Under the pieces are notes generated by a model. That model searched no databases and was not told the DNA's origin. It worked only from the letters and a program-made list of their open reading frames with translations. Shown here one piece after another: positions 22,649 to 34,171 of a stretch of 64,000 bases of DNA. The position numbers were made by a program, and so were the translations under genes. Numbering within the stretch: position 1 is the stretch's first letter; every line of letters starts with the position of its first letter. The stretch is from Hamiltosporidium tvaerminnensis (Eukaryota; Microsporidia; Dubosqiidae), in contig JAKIMF020000005.1 of NCBI GenBank assembly GCA_022605425.2, forward strand, positions 716,501-780,500, in the 5' to 3' direction.

Positions 22649-22653
22649 AGGGT
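22649..22653 (-). promoter_or_regulatory. CCC-like motif upstream of SEC63
   Basis: On the minus strand CAACCCTCATTTTATG places a CCC run about 10 nt before the start codon, as in other microsporidian genes. Inference from position. Confidence 0.45.
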
Positions 22654-22659
22654 TGAATT

Positions 22660-23680
22660 GTTTTTTAAAATAAAAACTTAAAATTTTTAAAAAAAAATTA
22701 TTTATTGGAAAAGAAGAAATAATTAACTTGGTAGAAAATTATTGTTGTAGAATTAATGTAAGATATCAGGTGTGTTAAAGTAAGTGATTATATTAAAATT
22801 TGTTGGTTTGGGATTAAATTTGAATATTTTTGAGAAAAAAAGGCAAAATATTCGAACTTTTTTATTTTCCTAATTTTGTGCCTAAAATAAAATATTTTGT
22901 AATAAAAAAAGTATAAATTAATTCAAAAAGACGATAATCTTGTAAAAGTCACATTATAATATTAATAAAATGAAGAACCATTATAAAATAGATACAAGCC
23001 CATAAATGCAACCATACTACGGTTAGTAAATATAATAAAGAGATATGAAGTCATTCGAATTTTAGTTAGAAATTTTAGTATCTCCTAGTGAAGAATTTTC
23101 ATATTATGTCAAAGAATTATTTGTACATCATTAAATAACTTTAAAAATTACTAAATTCATTGTCTAAAAACTAAGCCTTATTGCTAAAAATATTTATTCA
23201 TTTTATGAAATCTAGAAAGTGAAGAATAGCATTGAGTTTTTTGAGTACAAATAAGTTTAGAAGAATAAGAAAATCACTGAATTTTATGGTTTTAAAAATA
23301 AAAAAGGAAGATTATTTATGTTATTTCTACTAACATCTGAAAACCTAAAGCGCCAAATGACAGAGAATGGTTCGCGCATAAATCGAAAAATATGTTCGAG
23401 CCGTAATATTTCATCCAAGTTAATATAAAAACAGGTTTACTATTTTAATTTCGAGGAAAAAACGTGTTATAATATAATGAAAGAAATGACTAAAAAGAAA
23501 AATGAGAAAACCTATGATTTTATTCAAAAAATATATGTATATTTATAGAACCTTTTTTTTGTATAAATCAGATAACCAATGAAAATTGTGATGCACACAA
23601 AGGAATTATAAGGGCATCATACATGTTATAAGAGGTTTTTGATGCAGAAATATATAGTGATTAGTTCCTTTATTGATAAA
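22660..23680. other. Intergenic, no feature seen
   Basis: AT-rich; no gene or repeat recognised. Confidence 0.4.
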
Positions 23681-24340
23681 AAAAGTGGAGAGAGTAAACC
23701 TCTTTAAAAAAAATTGCTTGGCAATGAATAGGCGAATTGATGTAATGAATATTATTTGGATTATTGGTGGGGGTAAAGCTACACTACATTTTCGGTTGTC
23801 TCATGCCATTTATATAAAGAGGAGAAAGTCTACTAAATAATGAAACTTTTCAAAAAATATATTTTGGGGTTTTTCATGTAAGAAATCGTAGGTTTCGATT
23901 GTAGTTTTAAGTAAGTACCACCAAAAAGCATAAAACCTAGCCTTTCTCACTCGAGATAAAAGACATTGTCCATAGGAATACATCAATAATTTCTTTGAAG
24001 CCAGGAAATATAAGTAGCAGGCTTTACTGGTTGTTATGACATTGCATTGTCTAGTTGAAACTCATCTAACTCGCCGCAATATAGCTTAGCTAGAAGTTTA
24101 TTGAGTTCAGAATGTGTAGAGCAAGTGTAAATGCTTAATAGTCTCAGGAGAAGGTTCCCACGGTGGAGATAGAACTGTAATCCCACAAAATGGAAGGAGA
24201 CTTGACGAACATCAAGCCAACATCTCGCCTATTAATATGACTCTACATATCCTTCAGATAAAAGGCTTTTGAATGTATGTATTATAAGGATATGGATTCA
24301 GTTTTGTGGAACAAGTATTTGTTTAGTATTCTACTACATA
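23680..24340 (+). mobile_element. RTE-derived UTR-only element, copy 3 (diverged)
   Basis: Carries the 5' blocks 'ttgcttggcaatgaatag', 'tatttggattattggtggg' and 'acctagcctttctcactc', then 'tatgacattgcattgtctag'. The 3' blocks follow ('cgcctattaatatgactcta'). It is more diverged than copy 2, and its 3' end is uncertain. Confidence 0.7.
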
Positions 24341-24394
24341 ATTATGGTTTATTGGATTTCCTTATTATTTAATTAAAATCTAGGTTAACAAGTT

Positions 24395-24740
24395 TTCTCT
24401 CTTTACAATAATTTCTTCCATTTTAACCGATTCATTATCTTCTTCTAAGTACGACTCTTCGTTTATATTTATTGTCGGTTCTTTACTGTGGTTCAACTAT
24501 CCAAAATAAAGCGTATAAAATTTTGGTATTTAGTTGTTTAACACCATATTTCTCATTATTAGCCCCTTTTAAAAGGTCTCTTGGTTGGTTAGCATCTCCG
24601 CTCCCGAAATAACATCTAATGCCGCCTTCACCCAGCTCTCTTGGTTATTTGGTCCCGACTCAAGTCCTCTTGGTCAAACAAAGGAAATCGTTTCGACTAT
24701 CTTTTTGTGTACTATGGATTGTATATATACCCTACATTTT
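24395..24740 (-). mobile_element. R4-like LINE 3' end (5'-truncated)
   Basis: Read on the minus strand: a decayed FDRRRG-type block ('tttcctttgtttgaccaaga'), a 'gagagctgggtgaaggcgg' region, then the acidic tail 'aacgaagagtcgtacttaga'. It matches 8376-8700 and 45340-45650 in order. The 87-codon frame at 24619-24882 on the other strand is incidental. Confidence 0.6.
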
Positions 24741-24879
24741 GAATCTCTTTATAAAATATAAAATTATATTTTGTTTAAACCCGATTGGACTTTCTATGAA
24801 GGCCAGAGGGAAAATGAAATTTCATAGGAGAATTTTTTTTATTTTTACTTCTTTTTTTATCAATTTAATTTCTATTCAA

Positions 24880-26580
24880 TAAAATCACGTAAAACTAGAC
24901 GTTAAGCTCGTAGAAACGAATTTTCTTTTACATTCCTAAGAAAAAAAATCCGAAAATACTCCTAAACTTCAAGATCTGAGCCATACTTTCTTAAAATTTT
25001 ATTTTGAGTTTTACATCTCACCTAGTCTGTTCTTCGTATATTTTTAGTCTTTCATTTTTGATTATTTGCCGCTCTTAAGCAATTCCTCAATAAAATTTAG
25101 AATATTCTTTAATAGCATATTCTTTTGCTTAAATTTTATTTACTTTTAAATTTTCAAAACAGCAGCTCGGTATTTTATTTCTAGCCTGTTCACTTTCTAC
25201 TTATTTTTATTTAATTCTGTCTTTTTTCTCAAAGAAATTTATTTTGATGAAGAAGTTTCTTTTTCTGAAAACACTGTTTTTTTAACTATATGCTATTAGT
25301 TAATTTATTTATTGTATAAATTCTTAAGTGGAGGAAGGATAACCACATAAAAAATTTTTTGCTTGGCAATGAGTCTGTGAAACTGGTATGTGGATCATTG
25401 TTTGGATTTTTGGTGGAAATCAAACAACCCTACATCTTCGGTTATTCCATGGGGGTTGTTATAGAGAGGAGGGGTCTAAGAAATGTAGAAACTTTTTTTA
25501 CAAATTTATTTGTAGTTTTTTATGTAACCAGATGGCAGACCGCAGCTGAGACTGTAGGTATTGCCATGTAAAAGCATGGAAACCTAGCCTTGCACACTCG
25601 GGTTAGAAGACTTAGCGCCTGGGTGATATAAAACAAAAAACCCATTAAAATCCAGGAAAACTAAGAGGCAAGTTATACCTGTTGGTATGACATTACACTG
25701 TCTAGGTAGATCTTATGTAAATCTCTGAAATATATCTTAGAAAGAAGTTTATTAGGTTCAGAAAGTGTAGAGTAAGTGGGAATGCTGCATAGTCTTGGGG
25801 ACCCGAGGGGCTTCGATCACATTCTATGCAACTGCATTAACGAACTCCGGGCAACTGCCTCGCCTATTATTTAGGTTCTACACACCTGTTAGATGAAAGG
25901 CTATGGGACTAGGTATCGCAGGGGTTACCAATGAAATGTTCGGGTAGCAGTTATTTATGTTAAAGATAGAACAGCGTTAATGTCATGAAAAAAAATATAA
26001 CACTTGCCCCTATTTTAAAAAAGATTCGGTACTTTTAAATAAAGGTATAAATTTTTAGTTAGTTTCATAAAAAAATCTTTTAATTTAATCAAGTATAAAT
26101 TTTCACGAAGCCATTCAAGCAAAATTGTTTTATGCAATTATTATTGAGGATATACATAAATTGCACGGAAGAATGATAGAAAAACATCAATCTTATCCTA
26201 CGATTTTTTATCTAACTATAAATTCATAGAAAAGAAATCAGACCAAATTGATTTTAACTTTTTTTAAATAGAATACTTAGGAAAAATAAAAAAAATATAT
26301 TTATTTGTTTTTCATGCATATTAATTCGGTCTAGAAACAATTTTACAATTTTTATTTCAAATATTTTTTTGAACCAATAAAATCTTTTTAATTTTTTAAT
26401 GTTCGCTTCTACTCACTATTATTGGTTGTGTAGGATTTATGAACAAATTGAAAGTGACATATTTTAACTGAAGCACGTTTACGGTGTATTATAGTTTTTT
26501 AACGAATTAAACATTTCGAGGTGAGTCGTCGTCGAGACATTACTGAATTATATAAATTATTTTTCCTATTCTGTTTTATT
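24880..26580 (+). repeat. Inverted repeat 2, left arm (with insertion)
   Basis: Matches the reverse complement of 32015-32985. Landmarks are 'ctagacgttaagc', 'catctcacctagtctgttc', 'aactatatgctatt', 'aaattgcacggaagaatgat' and 'tttcgaggtgagtcgtcgtc'. The UTR-only element at 25327-26044 interrupts this arm. Together the arms flank Rtt109 and Rad2. Confidence 0.75.
25327..26044 (+). mobile_element. RTE-derived UTR-only element, copy 4, with clear TSD
   Basis: About 718 nt of the standard structure (5' LINE end, then 3' LINE end from 'gctgcatagtcttggggac'). It is flanked by a 13-bp target-site duplication, 'gtataaattctta' at 25314-25326 and 'gtataaattttta' at 26045-26057. The other arm of the inverted repeat carries the unoccupied site at 32535-32547. 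The 70-codon frame at 25359-25571 is incidental. Confidence 0.88.
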
Positions 26581-26819
26581 TGTGTTTAAATTTATAATTG
26601 TTTCAATTTATTATTTCTTTATTTGATCAATCAAGATCAGCATCGGTCTTCATCAATTCCATTTAAGTTTTTGTTGACATTTATTCATGTAAAGCCTTTT
26701 CTTTGTCTGAAAAAACAGTTTTACCCGTGATAATGTATAAGTACATCTAAGAATTTCATTGTTTCTTAATTATATTGATTGAAATTTTGTAATTTAATCA
26801 GGTATAAAATTACATGAGA

Positions 26820-27060
26820 CGGAGGAAGGATAGACACATTAAAAACTATCTGGTTTGCATATAGTGTATATAAATGGGGTGAATATCATTGTTGCCATTT
26901 TAGTAAGATATAAGCCACACCGGAGCTATAGTTCAATCCTCTATATTTCCGAGTTATAACAGATTAAACGAACCAGTGGAAACTTTCATTTGTCGTCCTC
27001 GAGACCGAAAGGTAAAACAGGACTGCTAAAAGTATGAAAGCTTAGCTTTTTGGCCAAAAA
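26820..27060 (+). repeat. Chimeric short element, copy 3
   Basis: Shared 5' module ('ggaggaaggatagacacatt', 'aagatataagccacacc'), then 'gagttataacagattaaacg' and 'ttgtcgtcctcgagaccgaa'. It ends near 27060, upstream of Rtt109. Confidence 0.6.
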
Positions 27061-28080
27061 AAATTGCATGCTTAGAAGTTTCGTTATTGTATATTTAAGT
27101 TTTTCTTGTTACCTGCTTTCCATAGAAATTTTTATAGAATTGTACAAAGAAATTTTACCTACTTTTTTTTTCTTTGAAATGTATCTACATTTTTCTTTAA
27201 GAAGTTTCATATCATGAAATATTCATTACAAAATGCATAGCTTTGAAACCGTTTGTCATTCAAAGAGTTAGATGTATTATCTTCAACTTAAGATATCTAA
27301 TCAAAACAATATAAGATCTGCTATGCAAACAATGCATTTATTTTTTTAAACTATTTCTGGTAAGGTTTATTTGGATCTCATTCGAATGATTTCCACTCAG
27401 AATTATGTAAAACACAAAAAGGGTGAAGAATAGAACTTTTGCGATCTTCTTGAATGAATAACGCATTTATTTCATTCTTATTAGTTTATTTTACTGTTTT
27501 TAAACATTTAAGATACAAATCTAGAAGTACAGAAAATTTATGATCAGAATATCTTAGAAACTTTGTTAAAATTTTCGAATGATTCCATAAAACGTTTTTT
27601 TAATGCAAAAAAAATTAATTCGTTTGCATTTATCAATTAAAAGGTAATAAAGCATTTCTGACGGTTTTTAAACTTTAAAAGTAAAATTCTTTTTATGAAT
27701 TTATTGTTATATTTGAAGGTTTATATGCCTGAGTATATTGCGAAAAACTATGATTTTATATTTCTAAACTATTGTGTTGGGTCGATGATCGGGAATTCTT
27801 GTGTCTAAATATCATATAAATTAAGATGAACTTTACTCTTTTTTAAAAATATGTGTATTTTGAGTAACTTTTGCATTTCTTAACTTCGACCCAATTTTTG
27901 TTTAGGTGATCGTTGTTTTCAGATTTTTATATTTTTTTGATTCTTTCGTTCAGAAATAGAAATAAAATAATTGCTTTTATCTTTAAAAAAAACATATTTT
28001 CTAAAATATTTTTATAAATTTGTCACTTGGTTTCTCAAAATTTTTACCTTCTTAATTTTTTTGAATACTCCATCCAATTT
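27061..28080. other. Intergenic upstream of Rtt109, no feature seen
   Basis: About 1 kb of AT-rich sequence; no further gene supported. Confidence 0.4.
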
Positions 28081-28977
28081 ATGGAAACCGTTTTTGTAAA
28101 TTTAAAAGATATAAACGGAGATATTAACATAAAATACACTGGGATTTATGATGAAAAAATATCAAAAATAATGTTTTTGTTTTGGCAAATACAAGAACAG
28201 AATGAAATATTCGTTGCTGGTATTGTTTTTGAAATGAAAGAAAAAAACATTGTATATATTTCTATATTAGATAGTATAGGAGAATTTGAACCAAGAAATA
28301 TGCAAAAAGGATTTATCAATGGTACTATCCTGGCTCTTTTAAAATATTTGTCACCTACTTTTTTAGAAGTGTTTAGTCAACCAAAAAAGGAAATAATTTT
28401 CGGTAAAAGTTCAAAAAATACTAAAAAAGGATTTTTAAATTCTCACAAGCTTTTTAAGTATTGGAAAAATATTTTTAGTAAATATATTTGTTGTGAAAAT
28501 AAGAAAGAATATAAACTTTATATTCATAACAATACCGATGAATCCAATGGTATTCCATACCATAGAAATACTAAATTAAATGATATCTATTTGTTTGATG
28601 ATGATCCAAAACAAAAATTGATAAATAATTTAGTAGAAAATGTAGGTATTTACAATTTTTTTAGTATTTTGCTTTTTAGATCTGATTTCTCTAATGGTTC
28701 ACTTCTTTTTAATGTATGTCCGTGTAAAAAACACAATTCAAATATAAATTTAGAAGAATTTAATTTATTTGATATAAAAGAAATATTAGAAACGCTAAGA
28801 GGTTTGGATTTCTCTGATTATCAAAATTCGTTAAAATCCACAATTTTTTTCTTAAAAAAGTACCAATTAAAATCTTTTCTATTTAAAACTTCTAAATCTA
28901 AACTATCAGAAAATATAATTGAAACACCAATAGAAGAACAAAGTTTTGTCAAAATAAAAACAAAATCAAAAAAATAA
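28081..28977 (+). CDS. RTT109: Rtt109-like histone H3 lysine acetyltransferase (298 aa)
   Basis: The open frame extends to 28027 with a TTG, but the first ATG (28081) is the likely start. The family match rests on ordered motifs of fungal Rtt109. A YISILDSIGEFEPR segment corresponds to the 'S.AD..G' strand. The core FSQP...IFGKSSKNTKKGFLN runs into LFKYW, matching the family's 'R..SQYLFP.SSKN..KH.L' and 'L..WW' pattern. IYLFDDDPKQKLINNLV matches the 'I..FPDDPK.RF...L' block. Rtt109 with Asf1 or Vps75 acetylates new H3 (K56, K9, K27) for chromatin assembly and genome stability. At ~298 aa it is shorter than the ~436-aa yeast protein. A basic C-terminus (KIKTKSKK) could be a nuclear signal. It lies 317 nt upstream of Rad2 on the same strand. 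Confidence 0.8.
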   Translation: METVFVNLKDINGDINIKYTGIYDEKISKIMFLFWQIQEQNEIFVAGIVFEMKEKNIVYISILDSIGEFEPRNMQKGFINGTILALLKYLSPTFLEVFSQPKKEIIFGKSSKNTKKGFLNSHKLFKYWKNIFSKYICCENKKEYKLYIHNNTDESNGIPYHRNTKLNDIYLFDDDPKQKLINNLVENVGIYNFFSILLFRSDFSNGSLLFNVCPCKKHNSNINLEEFNLFDIKEILETLRGLDFSDYQNSLKSTIFFLKKYQLKSFLFKTSKSKLSENIIETPIEEQSFVKIKTKSKK

Positions 28978-29294
28978 AATTATTATTTCTAAAATGCGTT
29001 TAAAGCTTTGTATTTGTTTGTAGAAAATCCTTTTTTTAGAATTCTAAATAAACTTTTTTATTTTTTAGATTAACTCGTATAAAGAGTGTATTTGTTGAAG
29101 AAAAACTTTTGCATTTCGGAAAATAAATTTATACTTTGAGAGGTACAGAAGGGAGGGAATAAGTAGTAAATATTCAATGATAATGGATAGGTTGTTAAAA
29201 AGGAGGTAAAATTAAAGAAAATTACTATAACCCGAATCAATCAATATTAAATCAAATTTAGAAAATAAATATTTTGAAAATTTTTATTGTTTTT

Positions 29295-31763
29295 ATGGGT
29301 GTAAAAAATTTATGGAAAATTTTAAAAAATTGTGCAGAAGAAGAAATAAATTTTGATGATAAAAAACTAGCAATAGATATAAGCATATGGATGTATCAGT
29401 ATTCTTCATTGCCACACAATCAATCTCTATATTTTATTACAAAACGAATATTAAAATTAATTTATTATAAAATTAAACCGGTATTTGTATTTGATGGAAA
29501 TATTCCAGATTTGAAACGGAAAGTATGTGAAGAACGTAGGAATTTACGTAATTATGTTGATTTATCAGACTTGGCACGTAAATTTATTGAAAAAAAGATT
29601 TGTAAAATTTGTTGTAAAAAATATAACGAATGTGTCCATGCAAGTGTTGAAAAGGATAATTTATTTAGTAAAATTTATAAAAATTGTATTGATAGATTAG
29701 AAAATCATGAATATGATTGGGGAGATGATATATCTAGTATGAGTGAATATGAATATAATATATTCTTTGATAATAATGAACATAATACCTATGATTGTGT
29801 TACAGATAATCAGTTTACAGATACTGAAAAGTCTAATATAAATGCAAAGAATGTTTCAAAAAATAATTTAAACTTTAGAGAAGAAAAGAAAAAGATTTTT
29901 AGAAAGGAAAAATGTAAAGTAAATAAATACAATGATGAAGGTAAAAATATATCTTGTTTAAATATTTCTGAAGAAGAACATTTGAAAAATATTAGAGGCA
30001 AAGAAATATTTTTTGGAAATTTAACAGATTATTTGGATACAAAAGAATATGAGAATTTATCAAAGAAGAAAAAATTAAAATATTTGGTATATTTACGAGA
30101 AATGCGAGGAATGTCTTCTTACCAGGACAATTCTGATATGGAAAAATTTAGTATTTCACAGATGGAAAATGTAAAGAAAAGAAACAAAGTGACAACACAT
30201 ATTTCTAATTTGGGTTGTGCAGCAAAAAAAAGAGTTTTAAGTGATTGTAAAACTTATTTTGAATTTGAAAAAAATAGTAAAAATATTTTTATTGATGAAA
30301 TTTTTGAAGAAAATAAAAAAGAAATTAAAAGTATAAATTTAGTAGAAACTGATGAAAAAGAAGAAAGTTTGGATGAATGGCTCAAAGAAGTACAACATAA
30401 TTCTTTTGATTCCCAAGAAGTTAATCTAGCAATAGATGTCAGTAACGAGGATAGCTTCAATAACTTAAAAATCATCGAATCCGAAAATAATAAATCTGAA
30501 TATTTTAAACAGAAAAAAGAATGTAACGAATCGTCATTAAAAGATATTTCAGGTAAGATTTCTATTTTATCCGAAAACGAGAAGATGGTAGGAAATTTAG
30601 GTTCTGATATTTCAGTAAATGAGAATTTAAAAACGAGCAAAAATATTTACTCTTTTGATTTGAATTTGGAAAGCAATATTCAGACCGAAAAAAGACCTGA
30701 ACTCATAAAAATTAATGATTCAAATAACAATATAACATTTGAATGCAAAGAATCAAATATTTCGAACGAAAAATTCATAAATCTAAAATCTGAGGACAAA
30801 GGAGTCAAATATATTGATGATTTGGGTGGTAAATCAACAGATTCTAAATTTGAAGATAATAAAGTAAAATATATTGATGATTTGGGTGATAAATCAACAG
30901 ATTCTAAATTTGAAGAAGAAAATACAGAAACTATTGATCTTGCGACGAAATACTCAGAAGAAGCCAAGAGCGAATCATCAGATCTAAAATCATATTCAGA
31001 GTCTTGCACACCTCACATTCCACCAATGAGACATATAGAAGATATAACATATGAACCAAAAGATGGAAACGATCCGAATAATCTCATTTCTAAAACAAGC
31101 ATAACCATCGATTCATTACAGAACACTGAAATATTAAATCAAACACAAGTCATTCCAGAAAATGGCATTACTGATATAAAAATCTCGAATAATCTTATTC
31201 CGCAGGAACTTAATTTTGCTATTGCAGTACAAAGCCTTTTAAAAGCATTTAATCTTCCCTACATTATTTCTCCCATGGAAGCAGATTCTCAGTGTGCATA
31301 TCTCAACATAAATAACATTGTAGATGGTGTTATTACAGAAGATAACGATGTACTTATTTACGGTGCCAATAAAGTTTATAGAAACTTTTTTAAGAAGAAC
31401 AAAGTACCGACATGTTATTCATTACAAAATATTCAATCAAAATTAAATTTAAATCAATTAGATTTAATAAAACTATGTTACTTATTAGGAAGTGATTATA
31501 ATATTGGGCAAAAAGGATTTGGTATTGTCAAATCACTACAAGCTATTAAAAATAATGAAGTGGCAGATTCTTCAATTGAATTTCTTAAAAATATTTATTT
31601 AAATTCTAATGTCACAGAAATAAAAGAATATGAAATATTTCCAACTAATAAAATTTCTAGAAAAAATGATATTATTATGAAAGTCAAGAAGGTTTTAAAT
31701 GAAAATTATGTTGATGAGCAGAATATCAATGAAATAATAAAACTTATAGTTAAAATACTATAA
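29295..31763 (+). CDS. RAD2: Rad2/XPG-type structure-specific endonuclease (822 aa)
   Basis: 5'-flap/bubble endonuclease for the 3' incision of nucleotide excision repair. The frame opens with a TTG at 29274, but the family's fixed N-terminus MGVKNLW starts at the ATG at 29295. The N domain (residues 1-~95) has the metal ligands D28 (AIDIS) and D67 (VFDG). The I domain (~640-790) carries PMEADSQCAYLN, TEDNDVLIYG and LLGSDYNIGQKGFG, the remaining acidic ligands and the helix-hairpin-helix start. The two are separated by a >500-residue, charged, low-complexity spacer, which marks XPG/Rad2 rather than FEN1. The YRNFFKKNKV block after the I-domain aspartates is also Rad2-like. A tandem 20-residue repeat lies in the spacer. 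No PCNA-binding box is evident at the C-terminus. Confidence 0.93.
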   Translation: MGVKNLWKILKNCAEEEINFDDKKLAIDISIWMYQYSSLPHNQSLYFITKRILKLIYYKIKPVFVFDGNIPDLKRKVCEERRNLRNYVDLSDLARKFIEKKICKICCKKYNECVHASVEKDNLFSKIYKNCIDRLENHEYDWGDDISSMSEYEYNIFFDNNEHNTYDCVTDNQFTDTEKSNINAKNVSKNNLNFREEKKKIFRKEKCKVNKYNDEGKNISCLNISEEEHLKNIRGKEIFFGNLTDYLDTKEYENLSKKKKLKYLVYLREMRGMSSYQDNSDMEKFSISQMENVKKRNKVTTHISNLGCAAKKRVLSDCKTYFEFEKNSKNIFIDEIFEENKKEIKSINLVETDEKEESLDEWLKEVQHNSFDSQEVNLAIDVSNEDSFNNLKIIESENNKSEYFKQKKECNESSLKDISGKISILSENEKMVGNLGSDISVNENLKTSKNIYSFDLNLESNIQTEKRPELIKINDSNNNITFECKESNISNEKFINLKSEDKGVKYIDDLGGKSTDSKFEDNKVKYIDDLGDKSTDSKFEEENTETIDLATKYSEEAKSESSDLKSYSESCTPHIPPMRHIEDITYEPKDGNDPNNLISKTSITIDSLQNTEILNQTQVIPENGITDIKISNNLIPQELNFAIAVQSLLKAFNLPYIISPMEADSQCAYLNINNIVDGVITEDNDVLIYGANKVYRNFFKKNKVPTCYSLQNIQSKLNLNQLDLIKLCYLLGSDYNIGQKGFGIVKSLQAIKNNEVADSSIEFLKNIYLNSNVTEIKEYEIFPTNKISRKNDIIMKVKKVLNENYVDEQNINEIIKLIVKIL
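30792..30911 (+). repeat. Two 60-bp in-frame tandem repeats inside RAD2
   Basis: Units 30792-30851 and 30852-30911 differ at a handful of bases and encode two copies of a VKYIDDLG..KSTDSKF motif in the disordered spacer. In-frame, so the reading frame is kept. Confidence 0.85.
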
Positions 31764-32014
31764 ATATGTAAATAAGTATTTTTATGATATAATATTGTTA
31801 TAATCATTCTAAAATTATGTATTGATTTCCTTGTACAAGTGCAATATCAGCGAGGAAAAAAATGTGTTGATTAAAAACTAAATCACCCAAGTCTTAAATT
31901 TTATAAGAAACATCGATCTAAAATTTAAAGTCTAATCTCATAAAAAAATTGACTTGAAGTATTTATAATAAAACAATCTGCAATTATTTACCCCGAAATA
32001 TGATGTCATTTATT

Positions 32015-32985
32015 TAGAATATTATTTTATCATTTATATAATTCAGTAATCTCTCGACGACGACTCACCTCGAAATGTTTAATTAGTTAAAAGAATATAA
32101 GACACCAATAAGAGTGCTCCAATTAAGATATGTTTCTTTATATTTGTTCATAGATCTTACAGAACCAATAATAGTGAGCATAAGTGAACATAAAACAATG
32201 AAAAAATTTTTATTTGTTGAAAAGAAATATTTGAAATAAAATTCGTAAATTTTCTTCTAAATTGTATTATTTATAAGAATAACATAATAAATTTGTTCTT
32301 TGAATTTTTCTAAAGTTTTCATTTTTAGAAAGATTTAAACCAATTTGTTCTGATTTCTTTTCTATGAATTTACAGTTAGTTAAAAAATTGTATGATAAGA
32401 TTGCTGCTTTCCATCATTCTTCTGTGCAATTTATGTATATTCTCAAAAATAATTGCATAAAACAAATATTAATTGAATATTAGCTCCGTGGAACTTTATA
32501 CTTCATTAAATTAAAGGAATATTAGTAAAATTATTAAGAATTTATACAATAAATAAATAAACAAATAGCATATAGTTAAAGAACACAGTTTTTTCAGACA
32601 AGTAAAACACTTTACAAGAATACATGTCCTCACAGAAAAAGGTCAGAATTAATAAAAATAGGGGGAATGTGAACAGACTAAATATTTAAGCCGAGCTCAA
32701 GTTCTAAAAAATCTAAAGAAATATAAAATAGTAAGAGAAATATTATGGTTAAAAAAGCCCAAATTTTATTTAGAATTTGCTCAAAAGCAGGTAATAATTT
32801 TGTAATAAAAGATAAAAAAATATGCGAGAAACAGGCTAGGTGAGAGTATAAAATTTTTATTTAAATTATTGAGGAATTATATCTCAGATAAGTAAGGTAA
32901 GATTATTTTCAGCATTTTTTTCTTATGAATGTTAAATAAAGTTCGTTTTTATGTGCTTAATGTCTAGTTATAAATAATTCATGAA
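32015..32985 (-). repeat. Inverted repeat 2, right arm (empty site)
   Basis: Reverse-complement match to 24880-26580 without the 718-bp insertion. Landmarks are 'gacgacgactcacctcgaaa', 'tcattcttctgtgcaattta', 'agcatatagttaaagaacac' and 'gaacagactaaatattt'. The uninserted target sequence 'taagaatttatac' is at 32535-32547. Diverged by many substitutions and small indels. Confidence 0.75.
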
Positions 32986-33264
32986 ATCATTGACTCATAG
33001 TATAAAATGATGACCAAATAAATTCGTTAAAGAGGTAAAATAAACCAAATAAAGGCAAGAGAGAAGGATAACTTGGTATTCAATGACTATGAGCATGAAT
33101 AAATTTAGTATTTATAAGAAAAAACATTATTTTCTAATTATAAATGCTTGAGGGAAAATAATTAGAATTAAAACCTTCTGTGTGAAATGATCAAGTGAAA
33201 TTTATGAGAAAATTTTTGTTTAATTTTTTATAAGCTGAAAAGCTCACTAAAATTTCAGTTTCTT

Positions 33265-33840
33265 CATTGAGTTTTTTACAAGAAAGGGAGCTATAAAATG
33301 ATTAAAATTTCTAATAATTTAGTTTGTATTCTTATTAAACTAAATTGTAAACTAAGGTCAGACTTTTAGGTGATTCCCATAAAAAGAATTGGAATTAAAC
33401 CTTGCTCGCTCGAAAAAGGCTATACCTTCGAAGAGAAAAAAAATATGTTTTTTAAAAAGCCGGAATATTAAGTAGAAGGTTATAAGTATTGATATGAGAG
33501 GGCAACATATAGATGGACACCATTTAGGTTGCTGTGATATATTTTTCAGGATGTTATTTCGCTTGAAAATTGCAGACTAAGTGAGATTGCCTTTGGTGTG
33601 TTTAATGAAGGTTTTTAGTTGCGATTAATCTCTTGGCAAGATATATAACACTATGTAGCTACCCCATTCATTAAATGAGCTCCGTATACTTTTTAGGGGA
33701 AATACTTCCGGATGTAAGTATCTAAAAGATTCTTATATAGTGTTTTAGATGAAATATATATACGATTTCGAATTGCGTTACCACCATATAAAAGCTGTGA
33801 AATATGCTATTTTATATTGAAGATGCGAAATTTTTTCATT
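33265..33840 (+). mobile_element. RTE-derived UTR-only element, highly decayed copy
   Basis: Recognisable blocks in the right order: 'ccttgctcgctcgaaaaagg', 'agccggaatattaagtagaa', 'attgatatgagagggcaaca', 'tgtgatatatttttcagga' and 'atgagctccg'. Many changes; ends uncertain. Confidence 0.5.
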
Positions 33841-34171
33841 TCATCTCAAAACGGACCGAATTAGAATATAAAAAAAGGTGACAATGCTGACCTCAAATAT
33901 TTTTGATCTAGGATAAAATATAAGTCGAGAATGACATTAAATCTTACGATGAATCAAATATTTTTTCTCTTAATATTCTTTTTATATGTGTTTTTACGTT
34001 TATTGATTGCTATTTTTTTACTTATTTAATTTGTCATTAACTGTATAACTAATCATTAAATTCTAAAAGAAAAATATATTGTTAATAATAAATACAAGTC
34101 TTATCTCTCGGAGGCAGATTTTTATTAAAAATATCGTATTATAAGATTTTCCTTCGATACTGTTAATAATA

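Noticed and set aside
30254-31009. Minus-strand ORFs within RAD2
   Set aside because: Ser/Leu-rich antisense frames of the acidic spacer; RAD2 is clearly the coding strand.
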